DNA of 64,000 bases, from positions 248,001 to 312,000 of the forward strand of contig NZ_LXER01000011.1 of NCBI RefSeq assembly GCF_001654925.1, given 5' to 3'. Below, in pieces: positions 21,619-31,013 of the stretch. Positions within the stretch are counted from its first letter, which is position 1; each line of letters starts with the position of its first letter. The DNA comes from Buttiauxella brennerae ATCC 51605 (GTDB taxonomy: Bacteria; Pseudomonadota; Gammaproteobacteria; Enterobacterales; Enterobacteriaceae). A model generated the notes under the pieces. It was not told where the DNA came from. It worked only from the letters and a program-made list of their open reading frames with translations, and searched no databases. Both the position numbers and the translations under genes were made by a program.

Positions 21619-21693
21619 GTAGGTTGGATTAGCGCAGCGACATCCGACATAACCTGCGTCAATGGTGGATGTGGCTAACGCTAATCCCCCCTA
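21619..21693. repeat. paired palindromic repeat (GGTTGGAT/ATCC family)
   Basis: Two units, 21619-21648 (GTAGGTTGGATTAGCGCAGC...CATCCGAC) and 21664-21693 (GGTGGATGTGGCTAACGCTA...), can each fold, and the outer GTAGG/CCTAC ends pair with each other. Similar units occur at 29166, 32907-32983 and 48046-48117. Confidence 0.65.
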
Positions 21694-21734
21694 CAAAACC
21701 CGAATTATTTAGGGCGCGGACGGGGGGAGGAAGA

Positions 21735-23219
21735 TTAAAGGTAACGCGCTTCTAAATGTTTGCGGAAATACAACGGGTTAAGATCTTCCCCGGTTGCATT
21801 GGTAATCAACTCTGAAGTGGTGAAACGGCTGCCGTGTTGCCAGATATTCTGACGTAGCCAGTTGAACAGCGCGGTGAAGTTTCCTTCTGCAATATCGCTT
21901 TCGAGTTGTGGCAGTGCGAGTTTTGCCGCATTGAACAGTTGCGCGGCATACATCGCACCCAGCGTGTACGACGGGAAGTAACCGAAAGCGCCGTCCGTCC
22001 AGTGAATATCCTGCATACAACCGTTACGGAAGTTATCTTTGGTGGAAAGACCCAGCCAGTGCTGCATTTTTTCATCCCACAGTGCAGGAATATCTTCCAC
22101 TTCGATTTCACCATCAATCAGCGCACGTTCGATCTCGTAACGTAAAACCACGTGGGCCGGATAGCTGACTTCATCCGCATCAACACGAATAAAACCACGC
22201 TCGACGCGCTGGTTAACAGCAATAAAGTTTGCCGTTTCAAACGCGGGTTGCTTGCCGAAGCGAGCAGTGACCATCGGCAGCAGCAGTTTGAGAAACTCTT
22301 TGCTTCGCCCTAATTGCATCTCAAAGAACAGACTTTGTGATTCATGAATCGCGGTGGAACGCGCCAGCGCAACAGGTTGGCCGAGCCATTCACGTGGCAG
22401 GTTTTGCTCGTAACGTGCATGGCCCGTTTCGTGGATAACGCCAAACAGGGCGCTCACCAGGTCTGTTTCATCGTAACGTGTGGTGATGCGGACATCTTCC
22501 GGCACGCCGCCGCAGAACGGATGCGCACTGACATCCAGTCGCCCACTGTTAAAATCAAAGCCCAGCAGCTTCATGGTTTCGAGGCCTAGCTCGCGCTGAT
22601 CGTGGGTGGCAAAGGGGCCAACCGGCGCAATGACGGACTCTTTTGCTTGTTTATCGACAACCTGTTGCAGCAACTCAGGCAGCCAGGTGCGCAAATCGCC
22701 GAACAGCACGTCGAGTTTGGCGCTGGACATGCCAGGTTCATAAATGTCCAACAACGCATCGTAAGGGGATTTACCCTTTGCTTCGGCGCGCAGTTTCGCC
22801 TCTTCACGGCTAACACGAACCACCTCTTTTAAATTGGCGGAAAAACCCTGCCAGTCATTGGCGGGGCGTTGCGTGCGCCAGCCATGTTCACAGCGTGTTC
22901 CAACCAGCGATTTTTCTTCTACCAGTGATGCCGGCAAAAGAATCGCTTCTTGATACTGGCGCGTCATTTCGCGCAGGTTAGCGCGCTCAACATCATTTAA
23001 ATCTTCCTGAACCGCCGCCTGTAATAGCGTGGCGATTTTTTTATCCGTCAGGATTTGGTGCTGCAAAACACTCAGCTCAGCCAGGGCTTCACCGCGTGCG
23101 GTACTGCCGTTGGGTGGCATATTGGTGAACATATCCCAGCCAGCGATAGCTGAGAGATGCCCAAAACGTGAAAGACGCTGGAAGGTGCGGGTGAGGTGAT
23201 TGTAGTTTTGCTTTTCCAT
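21735..23219 (-). CDS. carboxypeptidase M32 (Taq family)
   Basis: A 494-residue zinc metallocarboxypeptidase. The zinc motif is IHETGHARYEQNL, followed downstream by the family segment AIHESQSLFFEMQLGRS, where Glu is a third zinc ligand in the family. The HPFCGGVPEDVRITTRY and YFPSYTLGAMYAAQLF motifs are also typical. It removes C-terminal residues from peptides in the cytoplasm. Not found in E. coli K-12 at this place between asr and ynfM, to my memory. Confidence 0.93.
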   Translation of the reverse strand: MEKQNYNHLTRTFQRLSRFGHLSAIAGWDMFTNMPPNGSTARGEALAELSVLQHQILTDKKIATLLQAAVQEDLNDVERANLREMTRQYQEAILLPASLVEEKSLVGTRCEHGWRTQRPANDWQGFSANLKEVVRVSREEAKLRAEAKGKSPYDALLDIYEPGMSSAKLDVLFGDLRTWLPELLQQVVDKQAKESVIAPVGPFATHDQRELGLETMKLLGFDFNSGRLDVSAHPFCGGVPEDVRITTRYDETDLVSALFGVIHETGHARYEQNLPREWLGQPVALARSTAIHESQSLFFEMQLGRSKEFLKLLLPMVTARFGKQPAFETANFIAVNQRVERGFIRVDADEVSYPAHVVLRYEIERALIDGEIEVEDIPALWDEKMQHWLGLSTKDNFRNGCMQDIHWTDGAFGYFPSYTLGAMYAAQLFNAAKLALPQLESDIAEGNFTALFNWLRQNIWQHGSRFTTSELITNATGEDLNPLYFRKHLEARYL

Positions 23220-23291
23220 AGGGCCTCATAAGAGATGGTTTACGCAGCGAAAATAGCAAAAAGCTATCCCGAAAACGAGGCCGTGACAGGG

Positions 23292-24542
23292 TTATTGTGC
23301 GCGATGATGCAAACGCGTTCCCACCAGTAATGAAATGACCAAAAGTGAGCCAATAAAACTCGCGACTCCCGTCCAGCCAAACTGATGCCAGAAAACACCG
23401 CCGAGCGTCCCGGCAAGGCTCGAACCTAGATAATAGCTGAACAAATAGAGTGACGAGGCCTGCCCTTTGGCGCGTTTTGCGCGTGGACCAATCCAGCCGC
23501 TTGCGACAGAGTGCGCGGCGAAGAACCCGGCAGAAAACAGCAGCATGCCGATGAATATAATCGGCAGTGGTGAAAAGACGGTTAACACCACGCCTGACAG
23601 CATCACGGCGGTGGAAAATACCATCACCGGGCCGCGGCCAAATTTTGCGGTCATCGCCCCGGCTTTGGGCGAACTCCAGGTGCCGGTTAAATAGGCAACC
23701 GATAAAAGCCCAACAACCGCCTGGCTTAAATACCATGGCCCTTGCATCAGGCGATAGCCGATGTAGTTAAACAGGGTAACGAATGCCCCCATCAGCAAAA
23801 AACCCTGCGCAAATAATAGCGGCAGCCCCTGGTCACGCCAGTGCAGGCGGAAGTTAATAAATAAGGTTTTTGGCCGCAGCGAGGAAGGGCGGAAATGTTT
23901 TGATGCCGGCAGTATCTTCCAGAACATTAACGCTGATGCCAGAGCAAAACAGCCAATAGCCGCAACGGCAATACGCCAGTTAAAGAAGTCGGTCAGCACA
24001 CCGCTGAGCAGGCGGCCACTCATGCCACCAATTGAATTTCCACTGATATAAAGACCCATCGAAAATGCCACCACGCTGGGGTGGATTTCTTCACTCAGGT
24101 AGGTCATGCCCACGGCGGCAACGCCGCTTAGCGAAAGCCCGATTAAGGCGCGCATCACCAGAATGCCGTGCCAACTGGTCATCATCGTGGAGAGTAAGGT
24201 GCAGGTTGAAGCGAGCAGAAGTGCCGTCACCATCACCGGTTTGCGGCCAATAGCATCGGACAGTGGCCCGGTAAACAGCAACCCAATCGCCAGCATCGCG
24301 GTAGAAATAGATAACGAAATACTGCTGCTGGCAGGTGATACACCAAATTCATGAGACAGAACCGGCAATATTGGCTGCACGCAATATAGCAGCGCGAAGG
24401 TGGCTAATCCTGCAGAAAACAGCGCCAGAGTGACGCGCATAAACTGAGGTGAACCACGTTTGATATAGCTTGTCGGCTGGGGGAAACATCTGTCGTCAAC
24501 ATCTTCTGCCGGGGCGGTGTTGACGAGGGTTGTACGGCTCAA
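23292..24542 (-). CDS. ynfM: MFS transporter YnfM
   Basis: A 416-residue, 12-helix major facilitator. From memory it is close to E. coli YnfM (SPQFMRVTLALFSAGLATFALLYCVQPILPVLS ... PLSDAIGRKPVMVTALLLAS). It has been associated with arabinose-type efflux by annotation, but no substrate is secure. It is divergent from the LysR-type regulator ynfL, which may control it. Confidence 0.93.
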   Translation of the reverse strand: MSRTTLVNTAPAEDVDDRCFPQPTSYIKRGSPQFMRVTLALFSAGLATFALLYCVQPILPVLSHEFGVSPASSSISLSISTAMLAIGLLFTGPLSDAIGRKPVMVTALLLASTCTLLSTMMTSWHGILVMRALIGLSLSGVAAVGMTYLSEEIHPSVVAFSMGLYISGNSIGGMSGRLLSGVLTDFFNWRIAVAAIGCFALASALMFWKILPASKHFRPSSLRPKTLFINFRLHWRDQGLPLLFAQGFLLMGAFVTLFNYIGYRLMQGPWYLSQAVVGLLSVAYLTGTWSSPKAGAMTAKFGRGPVMVFSTAVMLSGVVLTVFSPLPIIFIGMLLFSAGFFAAHSVASGWIGPRAKRAKGQASSLYLFSYYLGSSLAGTLGGVFWHQFGWTGVASFIGSLLVISLLVGTRLHHRAQ

Positions 24543-24642
24543 AATGGGTCCTTAATGCGCAGGTTGTACTCTTCTTTTTAGAGTAGAAAATCGTGATTGT
24601 TCTGTCTAATATATTAATAATCTCAATTGATATGTTTAAAGT

Positions 24643-25551
24643 ATGAATATTGAATTACGCCACCTGCGCTATTTTATCGCCGTTGCTGAAGAGCTGCATT
24701 TTGGCCGTGCTGCGGCGCGGTTGCGCATTTCGCAGCCGCCGTTAAGCCAGCAAATTCAAATCCTGGAACAACAAATTGGTGCGCGTTTACTGGCGAGAAC
24801 CAACCGCAGCGTGAGCCTGACGGCGGCCGGAAGCCAGTTTTTGCTCGATGCGCGGCAGATTTTAAGCCAGGTTGAAACAGCGGCCGGGCGTGCGGCGCGG
24901 CTGCACCAGGGGGAAACTGGTGAGTTGCGTATCGGCTTCACATCGTCAGCTCCGTTTATCAAAGCAGTCTCTGATAGCTTGTCGACTTTTCGCCGCAGCT
25001 ACCCCAATGTTCATCTTCAGATGCGTGAAATTAACACCCGCGAGCAAATAGCCCCGTTAAATGACGGCGAGTTAGAACTCGGTTTAATGCGCAACACGCG
25101 TCTTCCCGACACACTTGCCTGGAGTCTGGTGTTGCGCGAGCCATTAATGGCGATGGTGCATCGCGACCACCCATTAGCTGAACGCTCATCAATTTCCCTG
25201 CAACAACTCGCGCATGAGCCGTTTGTCTTTTTTGACCCACACGTGGGTACCGGGCTGTATGAGGATATTCTCGGCCTGCTGCAACGCCACGGAATTTCAC
25301 CCTACATTACTCAGGAAGTGGGTGAGGCGATGACGATTATCGGGCTGGTGTCTGCCGGGTTAGGTGTGTCGATACTCCCGGCGTCATTTAAACGCGTTCG
25401 TCTGTCCGAGGTGGTGTGGTTGTCGATAGAGGAGCCGGAAGCGCAATCGGAAATGTGGTTGGTGTGGCCAAAGCATCGTGAGCTTTCTGCGGCCGCACTT
25501 CGGATCTCAGCCTTGCTTACCGCGTCAATAAGCGCGGTAAAAGGTGTGTAA
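24643..25551 (+). CDS. ynfL: LysR-family transcriptional regulator YnfL
   Basis: A 302-residue LysR-type regulator. The N-terminal winged helix-turn-helix (MNIELRHLRYFIAVAEELHFGRAAARLRISQPPLSQQI) is typical, followed by the substrate-binding domain (GELRIGFTSSAPF ... GLVSAGLGVSILP). Divergent from ynfM, with 100 bases between starts for a shared control region. The arrangement matches E. coli. Confidence 0.93.
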   Translation: MNIELRHLRYFIAVAEELHFGRAAARLRISQPPLSQQIQILEQQIGARLLARTNRSVSLTAAGSQFLLDARQILSQVETAAGRAARLHQGETGELRIGFTSSAPFIKAVSDSLSTFRRSYPNVHLQMREINTREQIAPLNDGELELGLMRNTRLPDTLAWSLVLREPLMAMVHRDHPLAERSSISLQQLAHEPFVFFDPHVGTGLYEDILGLLQRHGISPYITQEVGEAMTIIGLVSAGLGVSILPASFKRVRLSEVVWLSIEEPEAQSEMWLVWPKHRELSAAALRISALLTASISAVKGV

Positions 25552-25668
25552 AACGGCGGAATATGTGCGGTAAATCACAACCATGGGTAAATATTTGACT
25601 CATTCACTTGAAGTGTTTCACCATAGCCCAAAGTTTATTTCGAAGCGCGAAAATAAAGGGAGTCGCAA

Positions 25669-26886
25669 GTGGTTGCTGATAGCCAACCGGGCCATATTGA
25701 TCAAATCAAGCAAACTAACGCGGGCGTCGTTTATCGCTTGATTGATACCCATGGGCCGGTGTCGCGCATCGATCTTTCTCGCCTGGCGCAACTCGCGCCG
25801 GCCAGTATCACGAAAATTGTTCGTGAAATGATTGAAGCCCATCTGGTACAGGAAACAGAAATTCAGGATCCGGGCAGCCGGGGGCGTCCTGCTGTGGGCC
25901 TGATGCTGGAAACCGAAGCATGGCATTATTTATCTGTGCGTATCAACCGTGGGGAAATCTCACTCGGTCTGCACGATTTGAGCAGCAAACTGATTGTTGA
26001 AGATACCGTTTTGCTCGCCGTCGAGGATTCACAACCGCTTATCGAGCGGATCATCGCGCAGATTGACCAGTTCTTTATTCGCCATCAGCAAAAGCTCGAA
26101 CGCCTGACGGCCATCGCAATCACCATGCCTGGCATTATCGACACCAAGCGCGGTATCGTCCACCGCATGCCGTTTTACGATGTTTGTGAAATGCCGCTAG
26201 GTGAGATTCTGGAAAATTACACCGGTGTTCCGGTTTACATTCAGCATGACATCAGTGCCTGGACGATGGCGGAAGGGTTGTTTGGTGCCTCAAAAGGCGC
26301 GCGTGATGTCATTCAGGTAGTGATTGATAATAACGTTGGGGCGGGGGTGATTACCGATGGTCGCCTGCTCCATGCGGGCAGCAGCAGCCTGGTTGAAATC
26401 GGCCATACGCAGGTCGACCCTTACGGAAAACGCTGTTACTGCGGTAACCACGGTTGCCTGGAAACGATAGCCAGCATCGACAGTGTGCTGGAACTGGCAC
26501 AGCTGCGGATGAGCCAGTCAATGGGTTCAATGCTGCATGAACAGCCGCTAACCGTTGAATCACTCTGTGATGCCGCGTTAAGCGGTGACCTATTGGCGAA
26601 AGATATTATTCTGGGCGTCGGCACCAATGTGGGTCGAATTCTGGCGATCATGGTCAATTTGTTCCATCCACAAAAAATCCTGATTGGTTCGCCGCTAAAC
26701 CGAGCCGCAGATATCCTGCATCCGGCGATTACCAGTTGCATCCGTCAACAGGCGTTACCGGCTTATAGCGAGCATATGATTGTCGAAAGTACTCAGTATA
26801 ATCACCGTGGAACCATGGCGGGGGCGGCGCTGGTAAAAGACGCAATGTATAACGGTTCGTTATTAATTCGCTTGCTGCAAGGGTAA
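25669..26886 (+). CDS. mlc: glucose-responsive ROK-family repressor Mlc
   Basis: A 405-residue ROK repressor that controls PTS genes such as ptsG and is sequestered by unphosphorylated EIICB-Glc. The N-terminal helix-turn-helix (GPVSRIDLSRLAQLAPASITKIVREM) is followed by the ROK domain with the zinc motif GKRCYCGNHGCLET. The C-terminus matches E. coli exactly from memory (DAMYNGSLLIRLLQG). The start is GTG at 25669 behind AAAGGGA. It lies before bioD2 as in E. coli. Confidence 0.96.
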   Translation: MVADSQPGHIDQIKQTNAGVVYRLIDTHGPVSRIDLSRLAQLAPASITKIVREMIEAHLVQETEIQDPGSRGRPAVGLMLETEAWHYLSVRINRGEISLGLHDLSSKLIVEDTVLLAVEDSQPLIERIIAQIDQFFIRHQQKLERLTAIAITMPGIIDTKRGIVHRMPFYDVCEMPLGEILENYTGVPVYIQHDISAWTMAEGLFGASKGARDVIQVVIDNNVGAGVITDGRLLHAGSSSLVEIGHTQVDPYGKRCYCGNHGCLETIASIDSVLELAQLRMSQSMGSMLHEQPLTVESLCDAALSGDLLAKDIILGVGTNVGRILAIMVNLFHPQKILIGSPLNRAADILHPAITSCIRQQALPAYSEHMIVESTQYNHRGTMAGAALVKDAMYNGSLLIRLLQG

Positions 26887-26986
26887 TGATATTCGTTGAT
26901 CCACTAAAAATTGCGCTATCTCAAGCTGGTTGGATCACTATTCTTTTAGAATTTCTCTCCTGAATTATTCATTTTCAAATCACTGT

Positions 26987-27042
26987 CCCCCTAAATAATT
27001 CGCGTTGCAGGTGCGTTAGCTGCAACCCGGAGTATGACGGGG
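26987..27042. repeat. internally deleted ERIC element
   Basis: Only the two terminal arms of ERIC remain: CCCCCTAAATAATTCGCGTTGCAG on one side and GCTGCAACCCGGAGTATGACGGGG on the other, with the central part missing. The result is a compact 56-bp inverted repeat upstream of bioD2. Confidence 0.7.
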
Positions 27043-27068
27043 AATGAAGCATACCTTGGGAGTTAGTC

Positions 27069-27764
27069 ATGCTTACGCGTTTCTTTATAACGGGTACCGA
27101 TACGGCAGTCGGGAAGACTGTAGTGTCTCGCGCCTTGTTGCAGGCTCTTGCGGCCAGTGGCAAAAGTGTCGTCGGCTATAAGCCGGTAGCCAAAGGCAGT
27201 AAAGAGACGCCAGAGGGCCTGCGCAACAAAGATGCGTTAGTTCTGCAAAGTGTTTCCACGGTTGCACTGCCATACGAAGCCATCAACCCTATTGCGCTTA
27301 GCGAAGAAGAAAGCAGTGTCAGTCACAACTGCCAGATTAACTATTCGCTGCTGTCTGACGGCTTGCAACGCCTGACCGGGCAGGTTGACCACGTTATTGT
27401 CGAAGGCACGGGCGGATGGCGCAGCCTGATGAACGACTTACGCCCGCTATCCGAATGGGTAGTGCAGGAGCAACTGCCGGTATTGATGGTTGTCGGTATT
27501 CAGGAAGGCTGTATCAACCATGCCTTACTCACGGCTCAGGCGATTGCCAACGACGGTTTACCGCTGATTGGCTGGGTGGCAAACCGCATCAATCCAGGGC
27601 TTGCGCACTACGCAGAAATTATCGATGTACTCAGTAAAAAACTGCCGGCTCCGCTGGTTGGTGAACTGCCTTATTTGCCACGCGCGGAACAGCGAGATCT
27701 GACAAATTACATCGATTTATCCCGTCTTGGCAGCGCTTTGACGATAGACCGTTTGCGGGCGTAA
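27069..27764 (+). CDS. bioD2: dethiobiotin synthetase paralogue BioD2 (YnfK)
   Basis: A 231-residue ATP-dependent carboxylase-amine ligase of the BioD family. The P-loop is GTDTAVGKT at residues 9-17, with the EGTGGW motif near residue 116. From memory it is close to E. coli YnfK, the second BioD beside the biotin-operon enzyme. Its 3' end overlaps the convergent clcB by 48 bases. Confidence 0.93.
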   Translation: MLTRFFITGTDTAVGKTVVSRALLQALAASGKSVVGYKPVAKGSKETPEGLRNKDALVLQSVSTVALPYEAINPIALSEEESSVSHNCQINYSLLSDGLQRLTGQVDHVIVEGTGGWRSLMNDLRPLSEWVVQEQLPVLMVVGIQEGCINHALLTAQAIANDGLPLIGWVANRINPGLAHYAEIIDVLSKKLPAPLVGELPYLPRAEQRDLTNYIDLSRLGSALTIDRLRA

Positions 27765-29012
27765 CCAGCGCGAAAGAGCTGAAGCAATCACGCACGCAAT
27801 CAGTAAGCCGGGGAGCAATGTAAACTCCCCGGTCATTTCACAGACCATCAGCGTCGACATAATCGGTGCATGTGTGGTGGCTGCCAGCAGTGTTGCCATC
27901 CCGGTTAGTGCCATCAAAATCGCAATGTTATCGCCGCTCCACGCCCATAACCCACACCATTGACCCACCACCATTCCCAGCGCTGCCCCGACAAATAAAG
28001 TTGGCGTAAATACGCCACCAGGTGCGCCAGAGCCACTGCTCGCCAGCACAGCCGCCAGTTTGTACACCAGGATCCCCGCTGCAAAAAGCAACGCCGGAGG
28101 CTGCGAAAGAAACGACTGCACCACGCTGTAACCATTGCCCCACACCAAAGGCGTGATAAGCGAAAGCAGCCCAACCAGTAAACCCCCTAGCGCGAGCTGC
28201 AAGGGTGGCAGCAGGTTCAGACGCTGGAACATTTTGCTGCTTTGCGACATCAACCAGAGAAACAACGGCCCGGCCACTCCGGCGAGTAAACCGAAGAATG
28301 CCATCAGTAAATATTGACCGGGCTGCGGGGCGCTTAACGCGCGAACGGTATACAGCAGTGCTTGTTCATCATTGAGCAAATGCGTGGTCAGCAAAGCGAT
28401 CACGGCGGCGATCACGACCGGGCCGAGCGAGGCGAGCATCAGCGTGCCAAACAGAATTTCAGCGATAAACAAACTGCCCGCCAGTGGGGCATGATAGGCG
28501 CTCGCCATCCCGGCGGCGGCTCCGCAGGCGACCCACAGTTTCCATTCATTGGAATGTGAGAAGCGCTGCGCGAATACCGAGGCAAAGACGGTAGCCAGCA
28601 GAACCATTGCCCCTTCACGGCCAATGGCGCTGCCGCTTGCCACGACAATGAGCGAGGCGACAGATTTGACCAGGCTTGCCGAGACATCAAGCCGCCCGTC
28701 ACCGGTTTCAATCGCTTCCATATAATCAGTGGGTGCGGCAGGGCGCTGGCGCGTGGCGCGTTGCCAGCCCCAAAGTAAGGTGCCTGCAAGCAGGCCGCCA
28801 AGTGCCGGTGTCAGCAGGCGTCGCCACTCCGGTAACGCCGCGGCAGCAGCAACCAGACTTCCGCTGTGATCACCTAAGAATAGGCCTTCAAGAAAATACA
28901 TCGACTGGCGAAACAACCAGACAACCAGCGCGGAGGCGATGCCTATCCAGACGGCGAAAACGAGCCGTCGAAGCATGCCTTTCATGTCTGGGAAGTGGTT
29001 TAAACGATGCAT
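27717..29012 (-). CDS. clcB: voltage-gated ClC-type chloride channel/antiporter ClcB
   Basis: A 431-residue ClC family protein. Signature segments are [12 protein letters not shown] (second ClC motif), [22 protein letters not shown] (third motif, ion pathway) and [14 protein letters not shown]. ClcB is linked to acid resistance in E. coli. The first ATG (29012) has AAGGG 5 bases upstream, and that sequence belongs to the end of an ERIC element; starts at Met10 or Met13 would match the E. coli length better. It overlaps bioD2 convergently. Confidence 0.93.
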   Translation of the reverse strand: MHRLNHFPDMKGMLRRLVFAVWIGIASALVVWLFRQSMYFLEGLFLGDHSGSLVAAAAALPEWRRLLTPALGGLLAGTLLWGWQRATRQRPAAPTDYMEAIETGDGRLDVSASLVKSVASLIVVASGSAIGREGAMVLLATVFASVFAQRFSHSNEWKLWVACGAAAGMASAYHAPLAGSLFIAEILFGTLMLASLGPVVIAAVIALLTTHLLNDEQALLYTVRALSAPQPGQYLLMAFFGLLAGVAGPLFLWLMSQSSKMFQRLNLLPPLQLALGGLLVGLLSLITPLVWGNGYSVVQSFLSQPPALLFAAGILVYKLAAVLASSGSGAPGGVFTPTLFVGAALGMVVGQWCGLWAWSGDNIAILMALTGMATLLAATTHAPIMSTLMVCEMTGEFTLLPGLLIACVIASALSRWLRPQTVYRQSAAKTG

Positions 29013-29014
29013 AA

Positions 29015-29139
29015 ATACCCTTCATACTTCAAATTGCAGATGCGTTGACTGCACCCGATCGCCCCAGTTACATAGTGTACTATGCTCCTGGGGGCTTTCG
29101 GCTTTGTCGCCTTCCTGCAATTCGAATTATTTTGGGTAT
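29015..29139. repeat. ERIC element abutting clcB
   Basis: A full-length copy of about 125 bp. The ends are ATACCCTTCATACTTCAAATT and CAATTCGAATTATTTTGGGTAT, and the core is TACATAGTGTACTATGCTCCTGGGG, matching the ERIC central palindrome. It ends 2 bases from the clcB start codon. Confidence 0.88.
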
Positions 29140-29165
29140 TCAGGCATTCTTAAAAGGTAATTTTA

Positions 29166-29193
29166 GGGTGGATACGCGTTAGCGTCATCCACC
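29166..29193. repeat. palindromic repeat (GGTGGAT...ATCCACC family)
   Basis: GGGTGGATACGCGTTAGCGT followed by CATCCACC is a single near-perfect palindrome. It lies between the ERIC element and osmV and is related to the paired units at 21619, 32907 and 48046. Confidence 0.6.
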
Positions 29194-29211
29194 ATTGTGA
29201 AGTGTACCGGG

Positions 29212-30357
29212 TTACGGCTGGTAAATATTCAGTGCCCGGCGGGTACGGCCTGAACTGAGGTAATCCGCGATATAATCTTGCGAAATCTCACCGCTATAGC
29301 GCCCATCTTCGTCCGTGATAGGCATCCATACCATATTGTGTTCGTAGAGTTTCGACAGCACGATACGCAGGTTATCTTCCGCACGCCCGGTCACGCGGAA
29401 CGGGTGCAGCAAATCTGCACACGAACCTGTGGCTCCACGGGCTTCGCGGCGTTTCACAAACCCCAATGGTTTTCCGTCACCGTCCACCACCGTAATTGAG
29501 CGCATATCGTTGTCGTCCATGGTGCCGAATGCTTCCGGTAACGGCGTTGACGCACGTGCGGTGATGGTCGGCTGCTGGTCTGTCACGTCACCGGCCTGCA
29601 CCAGAAGCAGGCGTTTTAGCGTGCGGTCCTGGCCGACAAACGAGCCAACAAATTCATTAGCCGGTTTAGCCAGCAGCTCATCGGGGCTGGCGCACTGCAC
29701 GATTTTCCCCTGGCGGAACACGGCGATACGGTCGCCCAGCTTCAGGGCTTCGTCGATATCGTGACTGACCAGCATCACAGTCTTCTTCAACTGGCGCTGC
29801 ATTTCCAGGAACTCGTTCTGGATAACTTCACGGTTGATAGGGTCGACCGCACCAAAAGGTTCATCCATCAGCAGCACCGGAGGATCCGCCGCCAGCGCGC
29901 GGATCACGCCGATACGCTGCTGCTGGCCGCCAGACATTTCACGCGGGTAGCGGTTCAGGAAACGGTTCGGGTCGAGTGCCACCATGCTCATTAATTCGCT
30001 GGCACGCTCTTTACAGCGTGCTTTGTCCCAACCCAACATGCGCGGCACGACGGTGATGTTTTCTTCAATCGTCATGTTCGGGAACAGGCCGATTTGCTGG
30101 ATAACATAGCCAATATTGCGGCGCAGCGTCACGGTATCCAGCTCGTTGGTATTTTTACCGTTAATCAGGATGTTGCCGCCGGTTGGGGCAATCAGGCGGT
30201 TGATCATTTTCAGCGTAGTGGTTTTACCGCAGCCGGAAGGGCCGAGCAGTACACACATTTCGCCTTCAGGCACATTGAGGCTGACGTTATCAACCGCGTT
30301 AAAGGTTTGGCCGTTCTTTTGAACGAACTGTTTTGTGAGATTTTCCAGTTTAATCAT
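29212..30357 (-). CDS. osmV: osmoprotectant ABC transporter ATP-binding protein OsmV
   Basis: A 381-residue ATPase of the ProV/OpuCA type. Walker A is GPSGCGKTT, the signature MSGGQQQRIGVIRAL and Walker B LLMDEPFGAVD. The C-terminal third carries CBS-type domains (DNDMRSITVVDGDGKPLGFVKR ... MVWMPITDEDGRYSGEIS). By gene content and position between clcB and dmsD it corresponds to the Salmonella OsmU system for glycine betaine and choline-O-sulfate, from memory. It is last in a four-gene operon and overlaps osmW by one base (TAATG). Confidence 0.88.
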   Translation of the reverse strand: MIKLENLTKQFVQKNGQTFNAVDNVSLNVPEGEMCVLLGPSGCGKTTTLKMINRLIAPTGGNILINGKNTNELDTVTLRRNIGYVIQQIGLFPNMTIEENITVVPRMLGWDKARCKERASELMSMVALDPNRFLNRYPREMSGGQQQRIGVIRALAADPPVLLMDEPFGAVDPINREVIQNEFLEMQRQLKKTVMLVSHDIDEALKLGDRIAVFRQGKIVQCASPDELLAKPANEFVGSFVGQDRTLKRLLLVQAGDVTDQQPTITARASTPLPEAFGTMDDNDMRSITVVDGDGKPLGFVKRREARGATGSCADLLHPFRVTGRAEDNLRIVLSKLYEHNMVWMPITDEDGRYSGEISQDYIADYLSSGRTRRALNIYQP

Positions 30358-31004
30358 TATCGAATCCCCTTAGGAGTCAGCACCAATTGCAGACGGTGCA
30401 ATAACCAATCAAGCACAATAGCCAATACACAAATCATGACAGCACCAGCAATCAACATACGGATGTCGCTGCTGCCGATACCGTTAAGCAATAACAGGCC
30501 CAAACCGCCCGCACCGATCACCGCAGCAATCGCCATCACACCAATATTCATCACCACGGCGGTACGAATGCCGCCAAAAATGACCGGCAGGGCCATCGGG
30601 ATTTCTACCCAACGCAGGCGTTGCCAGAATGTCATGCCGATACCACGTCCGGCTTCACGCAGGCCCGGAGGCAAGCTGTCGAGTGCGGTGTGCGTGTTGC
30701 GGACAATCGGCAAGAGTGAGTACAGGAAAACGGCGGTAATGGCGGGTAGCACGCCAATCCCTTGACCGACCATCGAAAACAGCGGAATCATCAGGCCAAA
30801 CAGCGCAATAGAAGGAATGGTCAACACGATGGTGGCGATACCGAGTACCGGCGTCGCAAGCCATTTGTGGCGCACGATTAAAATGCCCAACGGCACGCCA
30901 ATCACAATCGCCAGGCCAACAGCCATCAGGACTAACCAAAGGTGTTGTAGCGTCAGGCCACCAAGATAGCCTGCGTTATCAATCATATAATGCAACGTTT
31001 CCAT
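30357..31004 (-). CDS. osmW: osmoprotectant ABC transporter permease OsmW
   Basis: A 215-residue inner-membrane permease of the BPD transport family with about 5-6 helices. The EAA-like cytoplasmic loop is PPGLREAGRGIGMTFWQRLRWVEIPMALP. It should form a heterodimer with the permease encoded at 31936. Tight spacing with osmX (9 bases) and osmV supports one operon. Confidence 0.87.
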   Translation of the reverse strand: METLHYMIDNAGYLGGLTLQHLWLVLMAVGLAIVIGVPLGILIVRHKWLATPVLGIATIVLTIPSIALFGLMIPLFSMVGQGIGVLPAITAVFLYSLLPIVRNTHTALDSLPPGLREAGRGIGMTFWQRLRWVEIPMALPVIFGGIRTAVVMNIGVMAIAAVIGAGGLGLLLLNGIGSSDIRMLIAGAVMICVLAIVLDWLLHRLQLVLTPKGIR

Positions 31005-31013
31005 GATGCCTCC

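Noticed and set aside
23089-23736. Long minus-strand open frame over the ynfM and M32 carboxypeptidase ends
   Set aside because: It overlaps two well-supported genes in another frame, has no recognisable domain and no ribosome-binding site; it is a shadow frame.
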